Shown: one piece after another, positions 10,649-20,319 of the stretch | Numbering within the stretch: the stretch's first letter is position 1 | How the letters are laid out: the number at the start of each line of letters is the position of its first letter | Source of the DNA: Symbiodinium microadriaticum | Taxonomy: Eukaryota; Sar; Dinophyceae; Suessiales; Symbiodiniaceae | Direction: 5' to 3' | DNA: 64,000 nucleotides | NCBI GenBank assembly: GCA_001939145.1 | Contig: LSRX01000593.1 | Location: forward strand, 373,513-437,512 | The notes under the pieces: model-generated | Database searches by the model: none | What the model saw: the letters and a program-made list of their open reading frames with translations, nothing else | Told to the model about the DNA's origin: nothing | Position numbers and translations under genes: made by a program

Positions 10649-13600
10649 CTTGGTGCACCAGGTAGGGTTTAGGGTTTAGGGTTTAGGGCCTTTAGGGTTT
10701 AGGGTTTGGGGTCTAGGGTTTGGGGTTTAGGGTTTGGGGTTTGGGGTTTAGGGTTTAGGGCTTAGTTATTGTAGGGGTTTCCATGTTCGGAACAGGGCTC
10801 TGGGGCATACTTCGGATGCGGAAATGAGGAAATTTATGAAATGGTACTGCTAACTCTTCAAGCTGCTATACCGTACGTGGAGGGTGTGGGCTTTGGAGTG
10901 GCTGCCTCAACTTGACGGCAGGCTTGTAACAAGCTGCTCCTTGATCTGCAGCTCAAAATTTGCCCAAGTCCAAGGCACTTGATACCCTGAGCAAGACCTT
11001 GATAAACTTTGGCCTCTGTCATTCTGCAAAGCTTTTTGTAAGAATCTCAAAATCGGATTCGACATCAAACCCTAAACTATAAACCCCGAAGAACCCTCGA
11101 CCCTGCCGTAACTTTGCATTTGCATCCGAAGGACTGATCGTGACTTCCCGTGGCTTTGCGCCCTCTGCAGAGTCACCTAGGAAGAGGATCCCTGCGTCAG
11201 GGTGCCAGAGGCAAGAACGCATTATGTAATGTAGGTGCCTTCAAAATTAGAATAGGGTTTCGGAGTAAGTTATACTATTACTATGCTTATAAGAAGGAAG
11301 CCCCCCCCCAAAAAAAATAGTATAGGCTATTGTTACGGCCCCCTATACTAGCTGAAGGCCCGGGTCAAGGGCAAGCCACGAGAGCAAATTAGGATGAGTA
11401 TCCACGCCCAGGGATGATGTGCAGAGGTCATGAGCTACGATATCAGTAGTGCGAAAGCCTATGTCAAAGTTCAGTTTGCCTTTGAGGGGTGTGCGGAACA
11501 ATTAGGCTTCGGTCGATCGGACGAGGCTTGGCTGGGACTTCAGGGGCAGCTTCTCTGGTAGGGTGTTCGGTTTAGGGTTTAGGGTTTAGGGTTTAGGCTT
11601 TCCTCCTTCAGGAGCCTCAGGTGATTCTTTGGGGTTCGAGTCTGGGTAAGCATGTCGAGCCGCTTGGTGCTAACCTCATGGATAGAAGAAAAGCACGGGC
11701 TCACACGTCTCTTTACCTGGGTTCTTGTTGAGGGATGTAGTTTAAGTTACCATAATAAGGAGACCATCTTACTTACTATAGATCCCTACTGTGGCAACAT
11801 AAATTAATAAACGCCTTCACAAGAACCCAGTTACGGGTGAATGGTTTCAGGATTTTAGGGATCCTGAAGGTTCACACGCCATGGAGGGGGTATACAGGGG
11901 TGCTTCAGGGATCTGGAAGAAGAAGCAAAGGCCCCCACCCCTTGGTGAAGGAATGAGTCCTACATCACCTCCCGTAAGAGAGTCCTGAAGAGTGTCAAGT
12001 AACGGGCCCTACAAGCCCTAACCCCTAAACCCCTAAATCCTGAACCACTAAACCCCTAAACGCTAAACCCCCAAAACCCTAAACCCCCTAAACCCCTGAA
12101 CCCTAAACCCGCAGAACCCTAAAGCCCCAAAGCCCTAAACCCCCGAAGCCCGATCTTCCAGCTGAACAGCCAAGGCTACGAGTGGGGCAAGTCTCCGGAG
12201 CCGCCCAGCGCCGGGTGCCGCCTCTGAAAAGCACACCGTCCTCTGGGCTCCGGATCATCCTGGAGGTTTTTGTTGGTTTATGGTTTAGGGTTTATGGGTT
12301 AGGGGTTTCGGGTGTTAGGGTGCAGGATTTAGGGGTTAGGGTTTAGGGGTTTGGGTTTAGGGCTTTAAGGTTTAGGGTTTTGGGGTTTTAGGGTTTAGGG
12401 TTTAAGGGTTAGGGTTTAGGGGTTTTTGCAGGATTTAGGGTTTAGGGTTTTAGGGTTTTTGCAGGGCTTAGGGTTTAGGGTTTTTAGGGTTCTTGCAGGG
12501 TTTAGGGTTTAAAGGATTCCAATGTTCATAACAATAACAGTAGTCGTAATAACACTAGCAAGAATAAGGGGTTTGAGGCCTGTTTGGGTTTCTCAGGCTT
12601 TTGTGATTGTGTTACCGGGATCGAGGGGTCATGGTGGCTTTGGGGCTTTAGGCTTATAGGGTTCATGGGCTTTGGTGCAGGGCTTTTGGGGGGTCAAAGA
12701 CTCTTCAATGCATACCGCAACGGCTTAGGACTTGAGGTGCAGCGGTCAGGGCTCTTTGATACGGAGCTCGACTGTAGGACTGCAGGTGACGAAGATACTA
12801 GTATACATGACCCTCAGCACAAAGATCGAACACTACCACTGCTAGGTACCACTGCTTGGCATGACCTTAAGATCCTTCAAGGCAGCGTAAGTTATTGCTG
12901 TAGGATATTTCGACAGGGGGTTGGCTGATGTTGGTGCTTTGTTATACTGCAACTGTAGTCACGCTGCGGAGCGCTGAGGTTTGGTGATACTGTTGATGAT
13001 AAAAAATCCAGCACAATTTATGGTATATTCCTTTTTATGGGTAATGTAGGATTTATATCATCAACCGTACTATGTATTCCTGCCCGTCTATTCGATGCCA
13101 CAGCAAAACTCTCCAAATGTCGATTCAGGGTTACTGTAAGGCTTAGGACTGTTCCTGCATGGGGTACTACTACAGCGGAGTTTGGGAGTGACCGTTATTT
13201 CTTTTTCAAGGCTTCGGCATTTTGGGTTTGGGATTCCAAGGTTTCGGGCTGAGGGCTTTAGGCGATCAGAAGCAAGGCCTTCTAAGACTGAGCAGACCTC
13301 AAGAGAAGCAGGCCCGTGCCCCCCCGCCTCTTCAAACAAAGAAACACACACAGAGAGAGAGAGAGACAGAGACAGAGACGCTTACCGGGGTTTAGGGTTT
13401 AGGGGTTTAGGGGCTTGCCCGAAAAGCTCTGAATCCGTAACCCGATCACTCCTCTGAACGCCAAACCCTTAACCCTAAACCCCTAAACCCTAAGACAGTT
13501 CAGTAGAATGCCATTTTCGTAGGCCAGGGATGCACTGACTGGCCTGGCCAGCCCGAAATCAGTCAGCTTGGGCTGCATCGTCTGCGGCACCAAGATGTTT

Positions 13601-16600
13601 CCAGGCTTCCTGAGAGATGCAAAGAGCCCCAATATAGGGTTTAGGCTTGAGGGATACACAGAGCCCCAAAATGGGGTTTAGGGTTTAGGGATGCACAGAG
13701 CCCCAATATAGGGTTTAGGGTTTAGGGATGCAAAGAGGCCCAACATAGGGGTCTGACTAGTTAGTAGAGGTATATCGAGTGTTAGGTGGTCTGCCAGCGC
13801 GCTGTAAGTGAGCGCGCGTTGTCGCAAAGTCACACCGCCAGAACAGGGTTTTCGGCACCGAAAACGCGAAGAAGCAGTCTGATGCTCTGCCAGTTTCTAA
13901 GCCTAAACCGTATAGAAACCTTTATACATTGCTTCTAGGACACTTATTGACCGAGCCTGGGTCTTCAGTGGCCTACTTCTTGGCAACTAGGGTAATGATT
14001 CAAAAACAGGATAATGGCATTGAGGCCATTAAGGGAAAGGGTGTTTGTGAACGAGGTGTCTGCATGACATCCCAGAAACCATCCCTTTGGCTCTTCGCGT
14101 CGCAACAAAAGATCTTGTGTCTTCTTCGCTAAATTTTGCCTTGCTGGGCCCGAAACTGAGTAGACACAGCTGATTGGAGAAGGTAGGTAACTGGCCCATG
14201 CCACCGTCTGCAACAAAAAGACCAGTCTAGGGACCTGAAAATGTATAATAGGGCTGTGAGGCATAGGCGAGGATGGGAGAATTATGAGAATTATTACTCA
14301 TTATCCAGATCCCCATAGTGCTGTTGGCATTTGACAAGCGTTCGCTTCTATGACTCTATGAGCACAATGACTTTTCGGTCAGAGCAGCAGTCACGACTCC
14401 TTGCTATCCGCGGAAAGTACCGTTGCCAAATGCTACTCCTTGACCTACAAATAACAGCTTTTCAAGAGGCAGAACGAGAGATTCTTTCCGAGGAAACCTA
14501 TTTCGAGGTTTGAGGGTGAAGGCATCGAAGTTGGGATCTTGCTTGGCACCTCCCCTGCTGCGGCGTGAAACAGTCGTGCAGGCCAAGACTTCACCAAAGC
14601 CGGCACAAAGGAAGTTCCTGCCTGCAGACTACCCCAACAGCTGCTAGCTTCGACAACAAAAGCCTCGCCGACAGACCACCCCAAGAGCTTCGATAAAAGC
14701 AGCCTCCACTGCGAAATCTGTAGCGTGGGGTCTCCTGAATCGTAAAGCCTGAGTCCTGCATAGTTTGACCCAGGTTTTGCGGGGGCTGTGTACAAAAGAC
14801 ATACCACGGAACCCTTAGCGAAAGCATCACCAATAATCCGGGCCCCAGAGTTGAGATTGCAGAAGTCCCGTCAACATGGGCTCCTAAATCCCCGCAAGCA
14901 TGGTATACATCTGTTTATGTATGTATGACCGTTTTCTCTTAATGGATGAACGATACCCCATGATCCGTGTATTAAGGTTCTTGGCTTTGGGTTTATGCTT
15001 GGCTTTCCATTTTCTCTTATGGGGCAGAAGCGAACAGGAGGATTGAGAGGCAAGCTTCAGGTCTCCGTGCATGATGGCCGGAGTCTGCAGATGAAGAAAG
15101 CGAAGGGCTTTGCAGATCCGGAGCAGGAGGAGCCGCCCTGGGCTCGGTTTTAGGGTTTAGGGTTCAGGGTTCAGGGTTTAGGGTTTAGGGTTCAGGGTTT
15201 AGGGTCTAGGGTCCTAATTTACTGCCTCTCATTGGGCGTGTGTGCATCGTTGGCTTTTAGAGGTCCTTGAGTTCTCAGACGAGCAGGCAAGGTGAGCGGA
15301 ACTTGGGAGCAAGGATGTCTTCGAACCCTGAACTCTCCATCCCAACTCTAAAACACCAATTAAACGCCTAAAGCCTAAGCCCTAAAGCCAAAATTGAAAG
15401 CTCGTACCCCCCACCATGGCAAGAAAGCCTAGAGGCTCTGCTCTAGCCCTTGTTCTGCTTTCCCCCTTCTTGTCACTGTAAAGTTATACTATGGCAGGTA
15501 CTGTAAAGTACGCCAAAATCTTGTTGTAAATAGTTAAGGCCACTAGACGAAGCCAATTCGACCCTTTTCCAGGCATTTAGCACCCTGAAGTATATTGAAA
15601 GGAGACCAGGATAGGCTAATGCTCCCATGTCGCTCAAACCACTCAATGCCTATAGGTACCTTATATATCTGGCGGCTATTATCAACTATCAATTATAACT
15701 ATATTATTTCCTGGCTTAAAAAACTCTAGTTTACTAAGCCTCAAAATCCTTTAAGTAGTCCGGTCCTTTGGGGAGTTTAGGGTTTACGGTGTTCAGTGTT
15801 GCTGGGGTTGCAAGGTGTTTCGTACTTTTGCGCGTTTTGTTTAGGTCGTTTAGGGCTTAGGGTTCGCAACCAAACTCATGCAATGGCCCAAAAGCCCAAG
15901 AACCAACATAGGGTGCAAGGGTGGAGGTTTCAGCATCTTAGAAGCAACATCTCGCTGATGTGCAACACTTGACCGCCATAAGCTGACATTGCCACGAAAA
16001 GCCTATGTTGCCCTCATTGCTGCCTGCAAGATTTTGCGCCTCTACTGAAAGCACACACCTCCATAACGCATTTTAAGCTAACCTTCCGAGGCTACCAATT
16101 TGGATACAGCTGTCCAAGCATGCTGCAGCAGCTATCAATGTCAATGTCTATTCACAAACTCTTGTTCGCCTTCAGGTATATCCTTGCAGTACAGAAACTG
16201 GTACATCACCCAGACTGTTCGGAACTGAGTGGGGTGAGGGCTGGGCCCGGGTGTGCCCTGAGAGGAACTGTGAGCGCTCGCTCAGCTTTGAGCAGGAGTC
16301 AGTTTCTCACACAAGTGGAAGAGAACAAACAGCAGCACATCTAGCAGACACGAGACAACAGGCTGTTAGATCCCTCCTTCCCATCCCCAAACCCTAAACC
16401 CTAAGCCCTAAACCCTAAACCCCCAAGCCCAGTCTGCAGCAAGAGCAGCTCGCTTTGGTTCGTATTGGACTGGGTGGAGGTGTAATCAGCTCCGCCAGAG
16501 TCACTCCTGTCGCTGCGCTGAGCTATGTGTCGAGTCCTTTTCAGCTCAACCCAAAGCGGTGGGATGTTATACAACTTGATAAAGTTATGTTGTTTTAGGG

Positions 16601-19600
16601 TTTAGGGTTTAGGGTTTCCCTGCTAATGAGAATCCGACCATTTGGGATCTTGATTTGGGCCTCCAAATACTCCTTTTCTCGACGGAGCCAGTGCGGCCCT
16701 CTTTCTTCCCACCCACGGGAACCCACTCACCCAGATCCTTGCTGATCAGCAAACTCTCTCAGCGGCTGGGGTCTCCTGGGACCGCCTCCTCCACGATCAT
16801 CAGCTCTCCTCAGCGAGGTTGCGGGTTAAGGGTTTAGGCTTGTTCAGTAGCTGGGAGTGCAGCAGTTTCGCAAAAGCTCTGCAGGAAACGCCTGATACCA
16901 GGGAAGCACAGGCTCTAGGGCTCAGCAGGCTCACTGCTGGCGCTGAGGGGCTTAGGGTTCCTCCCGAACTGCGTACCCGAACTCTCTGGGCTGCGGTTCA
17001 GAAGGCTTACTATGGGGCTTCCTAAAGAGGTGTCCGGAAGGATCGCTATGGCGTTTCCATGGGTCACTCTCGGGTGTGGCACTTCGGGTTTGGAGAAAAA
17101 AGGGATAACAAATGGCGTTTCCTGGGGACGATTTCAAAGAGCCTCGGGCCGAGAATCGAGCTTATACCCCGGAGTCTTTTTTCAACCTAGGAAACCCTCC
17201 TAAACCATAGTAAACCCTTAATAAACCCTCATAAACCCCAATAAACTCCTAATTTTCCCTTAATAAACCCGAATACACCCCCATTAAACCCCCATTAAAC
17301 CCCCTAAGAAACCCTAAGAAACCCTAAGAGCTTCCAGTCTCGGGCCTGGGGTTCGGAGGCTTCGGGTGCTAGGCGCTCGCTTCGGAAAGGCCAAGAGACC
17401 AGCAGCAATATCGATGCGTGCTCCGTGAAACATGACCTAAGCGGTTTAGGGCTTAGGGGCATAGGGGTTTAGGGGTTTAGGGGTCTAGGGTTCAGGGCTT
17501 AGGGCTTAACGGTAACTTCGGGAGAGTGTGGGGATTGACTCTGCTTGTGCTTCTATGTCCTGTACCGAGATCGGTATCGACTAGCTCAAGTATGCAAGAG
17601 GAGTCGTGCTGTCCGCCGTTCACAGTAGGGAGGTTAGTATTCGGGATTGAGGGTGGTCCGAGGTCTTGGGGGAATTTCTGTGCTAGATGCATAATTGGGA
17701 ACCCCAAAGTACTAAGAGCTCTCTTCTATCATTAGTGTTAGCTTATCAGACAACCCTAAGGCATGAAAGACATTACGAACTGTTGCTTTTGTTCGGTGGT
17801 GGTGTGGCTGGAGCCCTTTGGCCCTAAGATGCTCCGAAAACCGCAGTCGACGGTAGAATAGTTTAGGGTTGTTTTTTGGGGGCCCGAGGGGAGCAACCCC
17901 TTTCTAGTGATGAAGGCCCCTATGCGGAATAGTCCCCGTTTAGGGTTTAGGCATTGGGGTCCACTATAAGCATAAGAAGGCACCCTGAGGAAGATCTGGG
18001 CTAATTCTGGCCCCGCTGCAATGTTTGGATGGCGAAGCCGCCGGAAGATTCGTAGCTCCTTAGCAGACAGATGCATCTGTAAGACTGAAACCCGGACAAA
18101 GTTGGCGAACTAAGCGAACATGAACTCGAAACGACGGGAAGAACCTGCCCCCTTATAGCCTCAATTTGCGGGCAACCCAAAAAACCAGGGTTTCGGGATT
18201 TTTGTTTTAAGGGCTTAGGGTTGTCCTAAGTCCTAAACTCAACCCTAAACCCTAAACCCGGCCCTAAACCCTAAGCCCTAAACCCTTAACCCCAAACTCA
18301 AGAGGGCCCTAGCTCAACCCTAAACCCTAAACCCTTAACCCCAAACTCAAGAGGGCCCTATCCGAAAATAGGGGACCCTAATGTAGCACCCGAAGTAGTA
18401 GGACCCTCATAATAAGGACCCCAAAATAAGGTACCCTATTTTTTGGGAAACCCCCCAAATCCTATGCCAGGTCCTAAGCCTAAGGGCCCTAGATCCTAAT
18501 CATAAGAAACCCCCGCAAGATGGTATAGGTAATGATTTGGGCCCCTGTAGTGGGGCACTAAACCCTAAACCCCTAAAACCCCTAAAACCCCTAAAACCCC
18601 TAAAACCCCTAAACCCCTAAAACCCCTAAAACCCCTAAAGCCCCTAAGACCCCTAACCCCTAAAATCCCTAAGTCTTAACAAAAAGAAATAATAATAACA
18701 AGGAACCCCCAAAATAGTGGAGCCCCTATGGTAGAGTCCTATGCCAGGGGTCGTTGACCAAGAAAATAAGGTAATCTAGGAAACCCCTAAACCCCTAAAA
18801 CCCCTAAACCCCTAAACCCTAAACCCCAGACCCCTAAACCCCTACAGGCCCTATTTTCCTATGCCAGGGGTCGTTGACCAAGGAGTTGATTCCACGCAAC
18901 GCCTTCACCGACTTCGACATCCTCGGGCGGCTCTGAGAAAAGAGAGAGGGGGTGTAGGGAATATAGGGATTATAGGGGTTTTGGGGGTTTAGGGTTTAGA
19001 GGGTTTAGGGCTAAGTAAAGAGAGGGGCTGGGGATTCTAGGGATTATAGGGGTTTATAGGGGTTTATAGGGGTTTTAGGAGGGGTTCAGGGTTCCTTTTA
19101 AGGGTTGTCTTTAAAGGGTTCCTGTAAGGGATCCATAAGGGAATAGGGCTAAGATGAGGGTTTAGGGGTTTAGGGTTCCTTTAAGGGTTATCTTTAAAGG
19201 GTTCCTTGAAGGGTTTATAGGGGTTTATATAGGGGTTTATATAGGGGTTTAGGGTTTAGGGGCTTTAGGTTCCTTGAAGGGTTATCTTTAAAGGGTTCCT
19301 TTAAGGGTTTATAGGGGTGTATAGGGGTTTATAGGGGTTTATAGGTGTTATAGGGGTTTAGGGGTTTTAGGGAGATTAGGGCTTTAGAGGTTTAGGGTTT
19401 AGGGGCTTAAGGGTTTAGGGAGTTCTGTAGGCAAGATGGCCTCGAAGGCTGTAGAGCCGCGTGGGTTGTCGGCGCTTAGAGTTTATGGTTGGACATGTGT
19501 CGAGATGAGGACACAGTCTGCGTCAAGTCTTGCTGACAGGAGCACGCATGCACAAGTCACTCTAGGCACGGCATACTGCGCGGCTTGTGCCGGGATTGGA

Positions 19601-20319
19601 GCTTTTGATTCGGAGGTCAGCATGGGAGGAGGACTGCTCCTGATGCATCTGTGTTGCGCCGCCTCGACCTAGCCGTAGCCCTAGTACAACCTTAACCCTA
19701 AACCCTGAACCCCTAAACCCTAAACCCTGAAGATCTGGAGCCCAAAATGCCAAGCACACCCGAAGAAAGCCCACATACCTTGCGAGCGGCTTTACAGCGA
19801 CGGGCAAGCCGTGGAGGCGTCCGACGACGACCCTTCCGAAGCCTGCCCGGACTGGGCGCAGATGTTCAGTAGGGTTTGGGGTTCAGCCTAGCAAGACTCG
19901 AAAATGCCAGTGGCGCTCGATGCTCAAAGCCACACAGTGCAACACGCCCGGCTTGTAGGCAGCCTCACGGATTAGCTAGGGGACGCGTAAACCCTACGCC
20001 GCAAAACCCCAACGCCCACCCTACACCCAAAACCCCAAAGCCCCACCCAGGAATCCTCCCCGACCAAGCTCGTGTTTCTCAAAGACCTCGAGCTCGTGGG
20101 CCTCTCAACAAGTCAGGGGTTTTGGCGGGGTCAGATTGTGGTGGTATTGCAGGTTCAGTGTGGATTCTACACGGGTGCGTTCTTTAAGAGTTCGATAAGG
20201 GTTCTACAGGGGTTCTATATGGATTCGGTAATGAGAAGCAGTCAGATGTTTAGGGGTTTATGTGCGTCTCCACTCCCAGCCGCAGCACGGAAGGCAGAGA
20301 AAAGGAGGCCAAACCAGGC
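10589..20319 (-). CDS. TKL-like serine/threonine protein kinase, spliced from at least 12 exons
   Basis: Predicted protein kinase. Exons (5' to 3', minus): 20319-20271 (tentative), 20103-20056, 19842-19779, 18930-18873, 18058-18020, 17436-17379, 16808-16776, 16506-16471, 15137-15059, 13609-13502, 12259-12180, 11176-11102, 10648-10589; possible continuation at 9656, 9437, 9125. All joins keep one frame. Reading in order: glycine loop LGRGGFGRV, VAVK (beta-3 lysine), ELRIFRRLRHPNI (alpha-C/subdomain IV), hinge EEAVPG, HGDLKPGNIL (catalytic Asp and Asn present, Arg of HRD replaced by Gly), DFGLA (metal-binding Asp), APE, and ADIWSLG (subdomain IX). About 245 residues cover subdomains I-IX. The HPNI..FHG pattern and RRWAAPE favour the TKL group (inference). 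Substrate unknown; no membrane segment or signal peptide seen in these exons. The true start and stop are not located. Introns contain telomere-type arrays and MITE-like elements. Confidence 0.85.
10661..10760. repeat. TTTAGGG array
   Basis: About 100 bp of TTTAGGG and TTTGGGG units directly right of kinase exon 12. In gene sense it is CCCTAAA just upstream of the acceptor, complementary to the array on the other side of the exon. Confidence 0.9.
11102..11176 (-). CDS. Kinase exon 11: linker between APE and subdomain IX
   Basis: 2 + 24 codons + 1, with acceptor CTCTTCCTAG and GT donor (GTCGAGGG). Reads GDSAEGAKPREVTISPSDA. Phase fits exons 10 and 12 exactly. A second GT donor (GTTTATAG) lies 19 bases further, and other frames are open, so the boundaries are less sure than for the motif exons. 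Confidence 0.6.
11227..11350. mobile_element. MITE-like element, family A (copy 2)
   Basis: Starts TAATGTAGGTGCCTTC, ends GGCCCCCTATACTA. The interior shows AGAATAGGGTTTCGG and a run CCCCCCCCCAAAAAA. More diverged than the 7927 copy. Lies in the kinase intron between exons 10 and 11. Confidence 0.75.
11718..11831. mobile_element. MITE-like element, family F (copy 1)
   Basis: Inverted ends CTGGGTTCTTGTTGAGG and CACAAGAACCCAG. Internal block TTTAAGTTACCATAATAAGG is shared with the copy at 62834-62954. Located in a kinase intron. Confidence 0.8.
12000..12150. repeat. CCCTAAA array left of kinase exon 10
   Basis: Degenerate CCCTAAA/CCCCTAAA units; with the TTTAGGG array at 12270-12520 it brackets exon 10 in inverted orientation. 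Confidence 0.9.
12180..12259 (-). CDS. Kinase exon 10: activation segment end and APE (subdomain VIII)
   Basis: 1 + 26 codons + 1. It reads MIRSPEDGVLFRGG then TRRWAAPET, the substrate-binding APE motif with an upstream G-T-x-R-W as in TKL kinases. Acceptor AACCTCCAG, donor GT (GTAGCC). Confidence 0.85.
12270..12520. repeat. TTTAGGG array right of kinase exon 10
   Basis: About 250 bp of TTTAGGG, TTAGGG and TTTTAGGG units. In gene sense it lies directly before the acceptor of exon 10. Confidence 0.9.
12990..13070. mobile_element. MITE-like element, family E (copy 1, shortened)
   Basis: Ends TGTTGATGATAAAAAATCC and GGATTTATATCATCAACC are inverted. Copies: 22533, 49696, 58680, 59949. The right end TAATGTAGGATTTATATCAT is the best conserved. 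Confidence 0.75.
13502..13609 (-). CDS. Kinase exon 9: NIL loop and DFG (subdomains VIB-VII)
   Basis: 1 + 35 codons + 2. The first base completes Leu of HGDL; then KPGNILV, KLTDFGLARPV and the start of the activation loop. Acceptor GCATCTCTCAG. Donor is GA (GAACTGTC); a GT donor 5 bases on would put a TGA in frame at the next exon, so GA is preferred. Confidence 0.9.
13620..13730. repeat. Tandem AGCCCCAATATAGGGTTTAGG units
   Basis: Four copies of a roughly 35-40 bp unit joining GAGCCCCAATATAGGG to TTTAGGG and GATGCA(C/A)AGAG, next to kinase exon 9. Confidence 0.7.
15059..15137 (-). CDS. Kinase exon 8: alpha-E and HGD catalytic loop
   Basis: 2 + 25 codons + 2. Reads RLLLLRICKALRFLH and PAIMHGDL. 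The exon must end at GACCT with a GA donor (GAAGCTTGCC) to give HGDLKPGN with exon 9. Acceptor ACCGAGCCCAG behind CCCTAAA repeats. Gly replaces the Arg of HRD (non-RD type). Confidence 0.9.
16471..16506 (-). CDS. Kinase exon 7: alpha-D (GVTLAELI)
   Basis: 2 + 11 codons + 1, starting GA to complete the Gly of GVTLAELITPPP. Acceptor GCAGCGACAG; GT donor (GTCCAATA) chosen because its phase fits exon 8. Downstream GC donors would add residues (SPIRTK) and remain possible. Confidence 0.75.
16776..16808 (-). CDS. Kinase exon 6: hinge (ELMIVEEAVPG)
   Basis: 33 bases: 2 + 10 codons + 1. Acceptor CTCGCTGAG, GA donor (GAGACC). The hinge hydrophobics and acidic residues fit beta-5/hinge. The plus strand also has a good-looking frame here, but phase with both neighbours supports minus. 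Confidence 0.7.
17379..17436 (-). CDS. Kinase exon 5: beta-4/beta-5 (VMFHGARID)
   Basis: 19 codons + 1. VMFHGARIDIAAGLLAF follows HPNI as in TKL kinases (HPNIV.FHGA). Acceptor CCGCTTAG. The GA donor (GAGCGC) is inferred from phase; the 3' limit is uncertain. CCCTAAA-like repeats left, TTTAGGG right. Confidence 0.75.
18020..18058 (-). CDS. Kinase exon 4: alpha-C (ELRIFRRLRHPNI)
   Basis: Thirteen codons exactly, phase 0 at both ends. The leading Glu is the likely salt-bridge residue. Acceptor CTGCTAAG; GC donor (GCAGCG). Confidence 0.85.
18231..18345. repeat. CCCTAAA array with a duplicated 45-bp unit
   Basis: CCCTAAA units; a segment containing CCTTAACCCCAAACTCAAGA occurs twice in tandem (about 18284 and 18329). 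Confidence 0.8.
18359..18454. mobile_element. MITE-like element, family D (copy 2)
   Basis: TCCGAAAATAGGGGACCCTA on the left and GGTACCCTATTTTTTGGGAA on the right, matching the 8107 copy. In the kinase intron between exons 3 and 4. Confidence 0.85.
18480..18555. mobile_element. Partial family A element
   Basis: Only the right half remains (AAACCCCCGCAAGATGGTAT to GGGCCCCTGTAGTG). A second fragment of the same kind is at 18685-18732. Confidence 0.55.
18556..18840. repeat. CCCCTAAAA arrays
   Basis: Runs of CCCCTAAAA and CCCCTAAA, interrupted by a partial family A element and a copy of the exon 3 donor region (18737-18762). Confidence 0.85.
18873..18930 (-). CDS. Kinase exon 3: between beta-3 and alpha-C
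   Basis: 1 + 19 codons, reading MSKSVKALRGINSLVN. The acceptor is TCTCTCTTTTCTCAGAG with an excellent pyrimidine tract; GA donor (GACCCC). Phase 0 to exon 4. The last 10 bases and the donor are duplicated at 18737-18762. Confidence 0.75.
18960..19430. repeat. TTTAGGG / TTTATAGGGG array
   Basis: About 470 bp of TTTAGGG, TTTATAGGGG and GGTTCCTTTAAGGGTT units. The latter recurs three times with CTTTAAAGGGTTCC. Confidence 0.9.
19779..19842 (-). CDS. Kinase exon 2: glycine-loop end and VAVK
   Basis: 2 + 20 codons + 2. Reads FGRVVVGRLHGLPVAVKPLA; Lys of VAVK is the ATP-anchoring residue. Acceptor CCGGGCAG completes the third Gly with exon 1; GT donor (GTATGTGG). An earlier acceptor (GCGCCCAG) would add RAG. 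Confidence 0.9.
20056..20103 (-). CDS. Kinase exon 1: glycine loop start
   Basis: 2 + 15 codons + 1. Reads AHELEVFEKHELGRG; joined to exon 2 it gives the complete G-x-G-x-x-G loop LGRGGFGRV. GA donor (GATTCC), acceptor TTGTTGAG. Confidence 0.8.
20271..20319 (-). CDS. Tentative kinase exon upstream of the catalytic domain
   Basis: 16 codons + 1 (AWFGLLFSAFRAAAGS), acceptor CTCTACGTCAG, GA donor (GAGACG). Phase fits exon 1. Hydrophobic; no homology seen. Confidence 0.4.

Noticed and set aside
13929..14833. ORFs of up to 120 codons between kinase exons 8 and 9
   Set aside because: They lie within an intron defined by kinase motifs on both sides; used here as a warning that ORF length is a poor guide in this window.
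17338..17441. Plus-strand reading of the 17.4-kb island
   Set aside because: Open and with fair splice sites, but the minus reading continues HPNI of the kinase; the plus reading has no family.
18871..18935. Plus-strand FTDFDILGRL resembling a kinase N-terminus
   Set aside because: No glycine loop follows on the plus strand; the minus reading fits between VAVK and alpha-C with exact phase.
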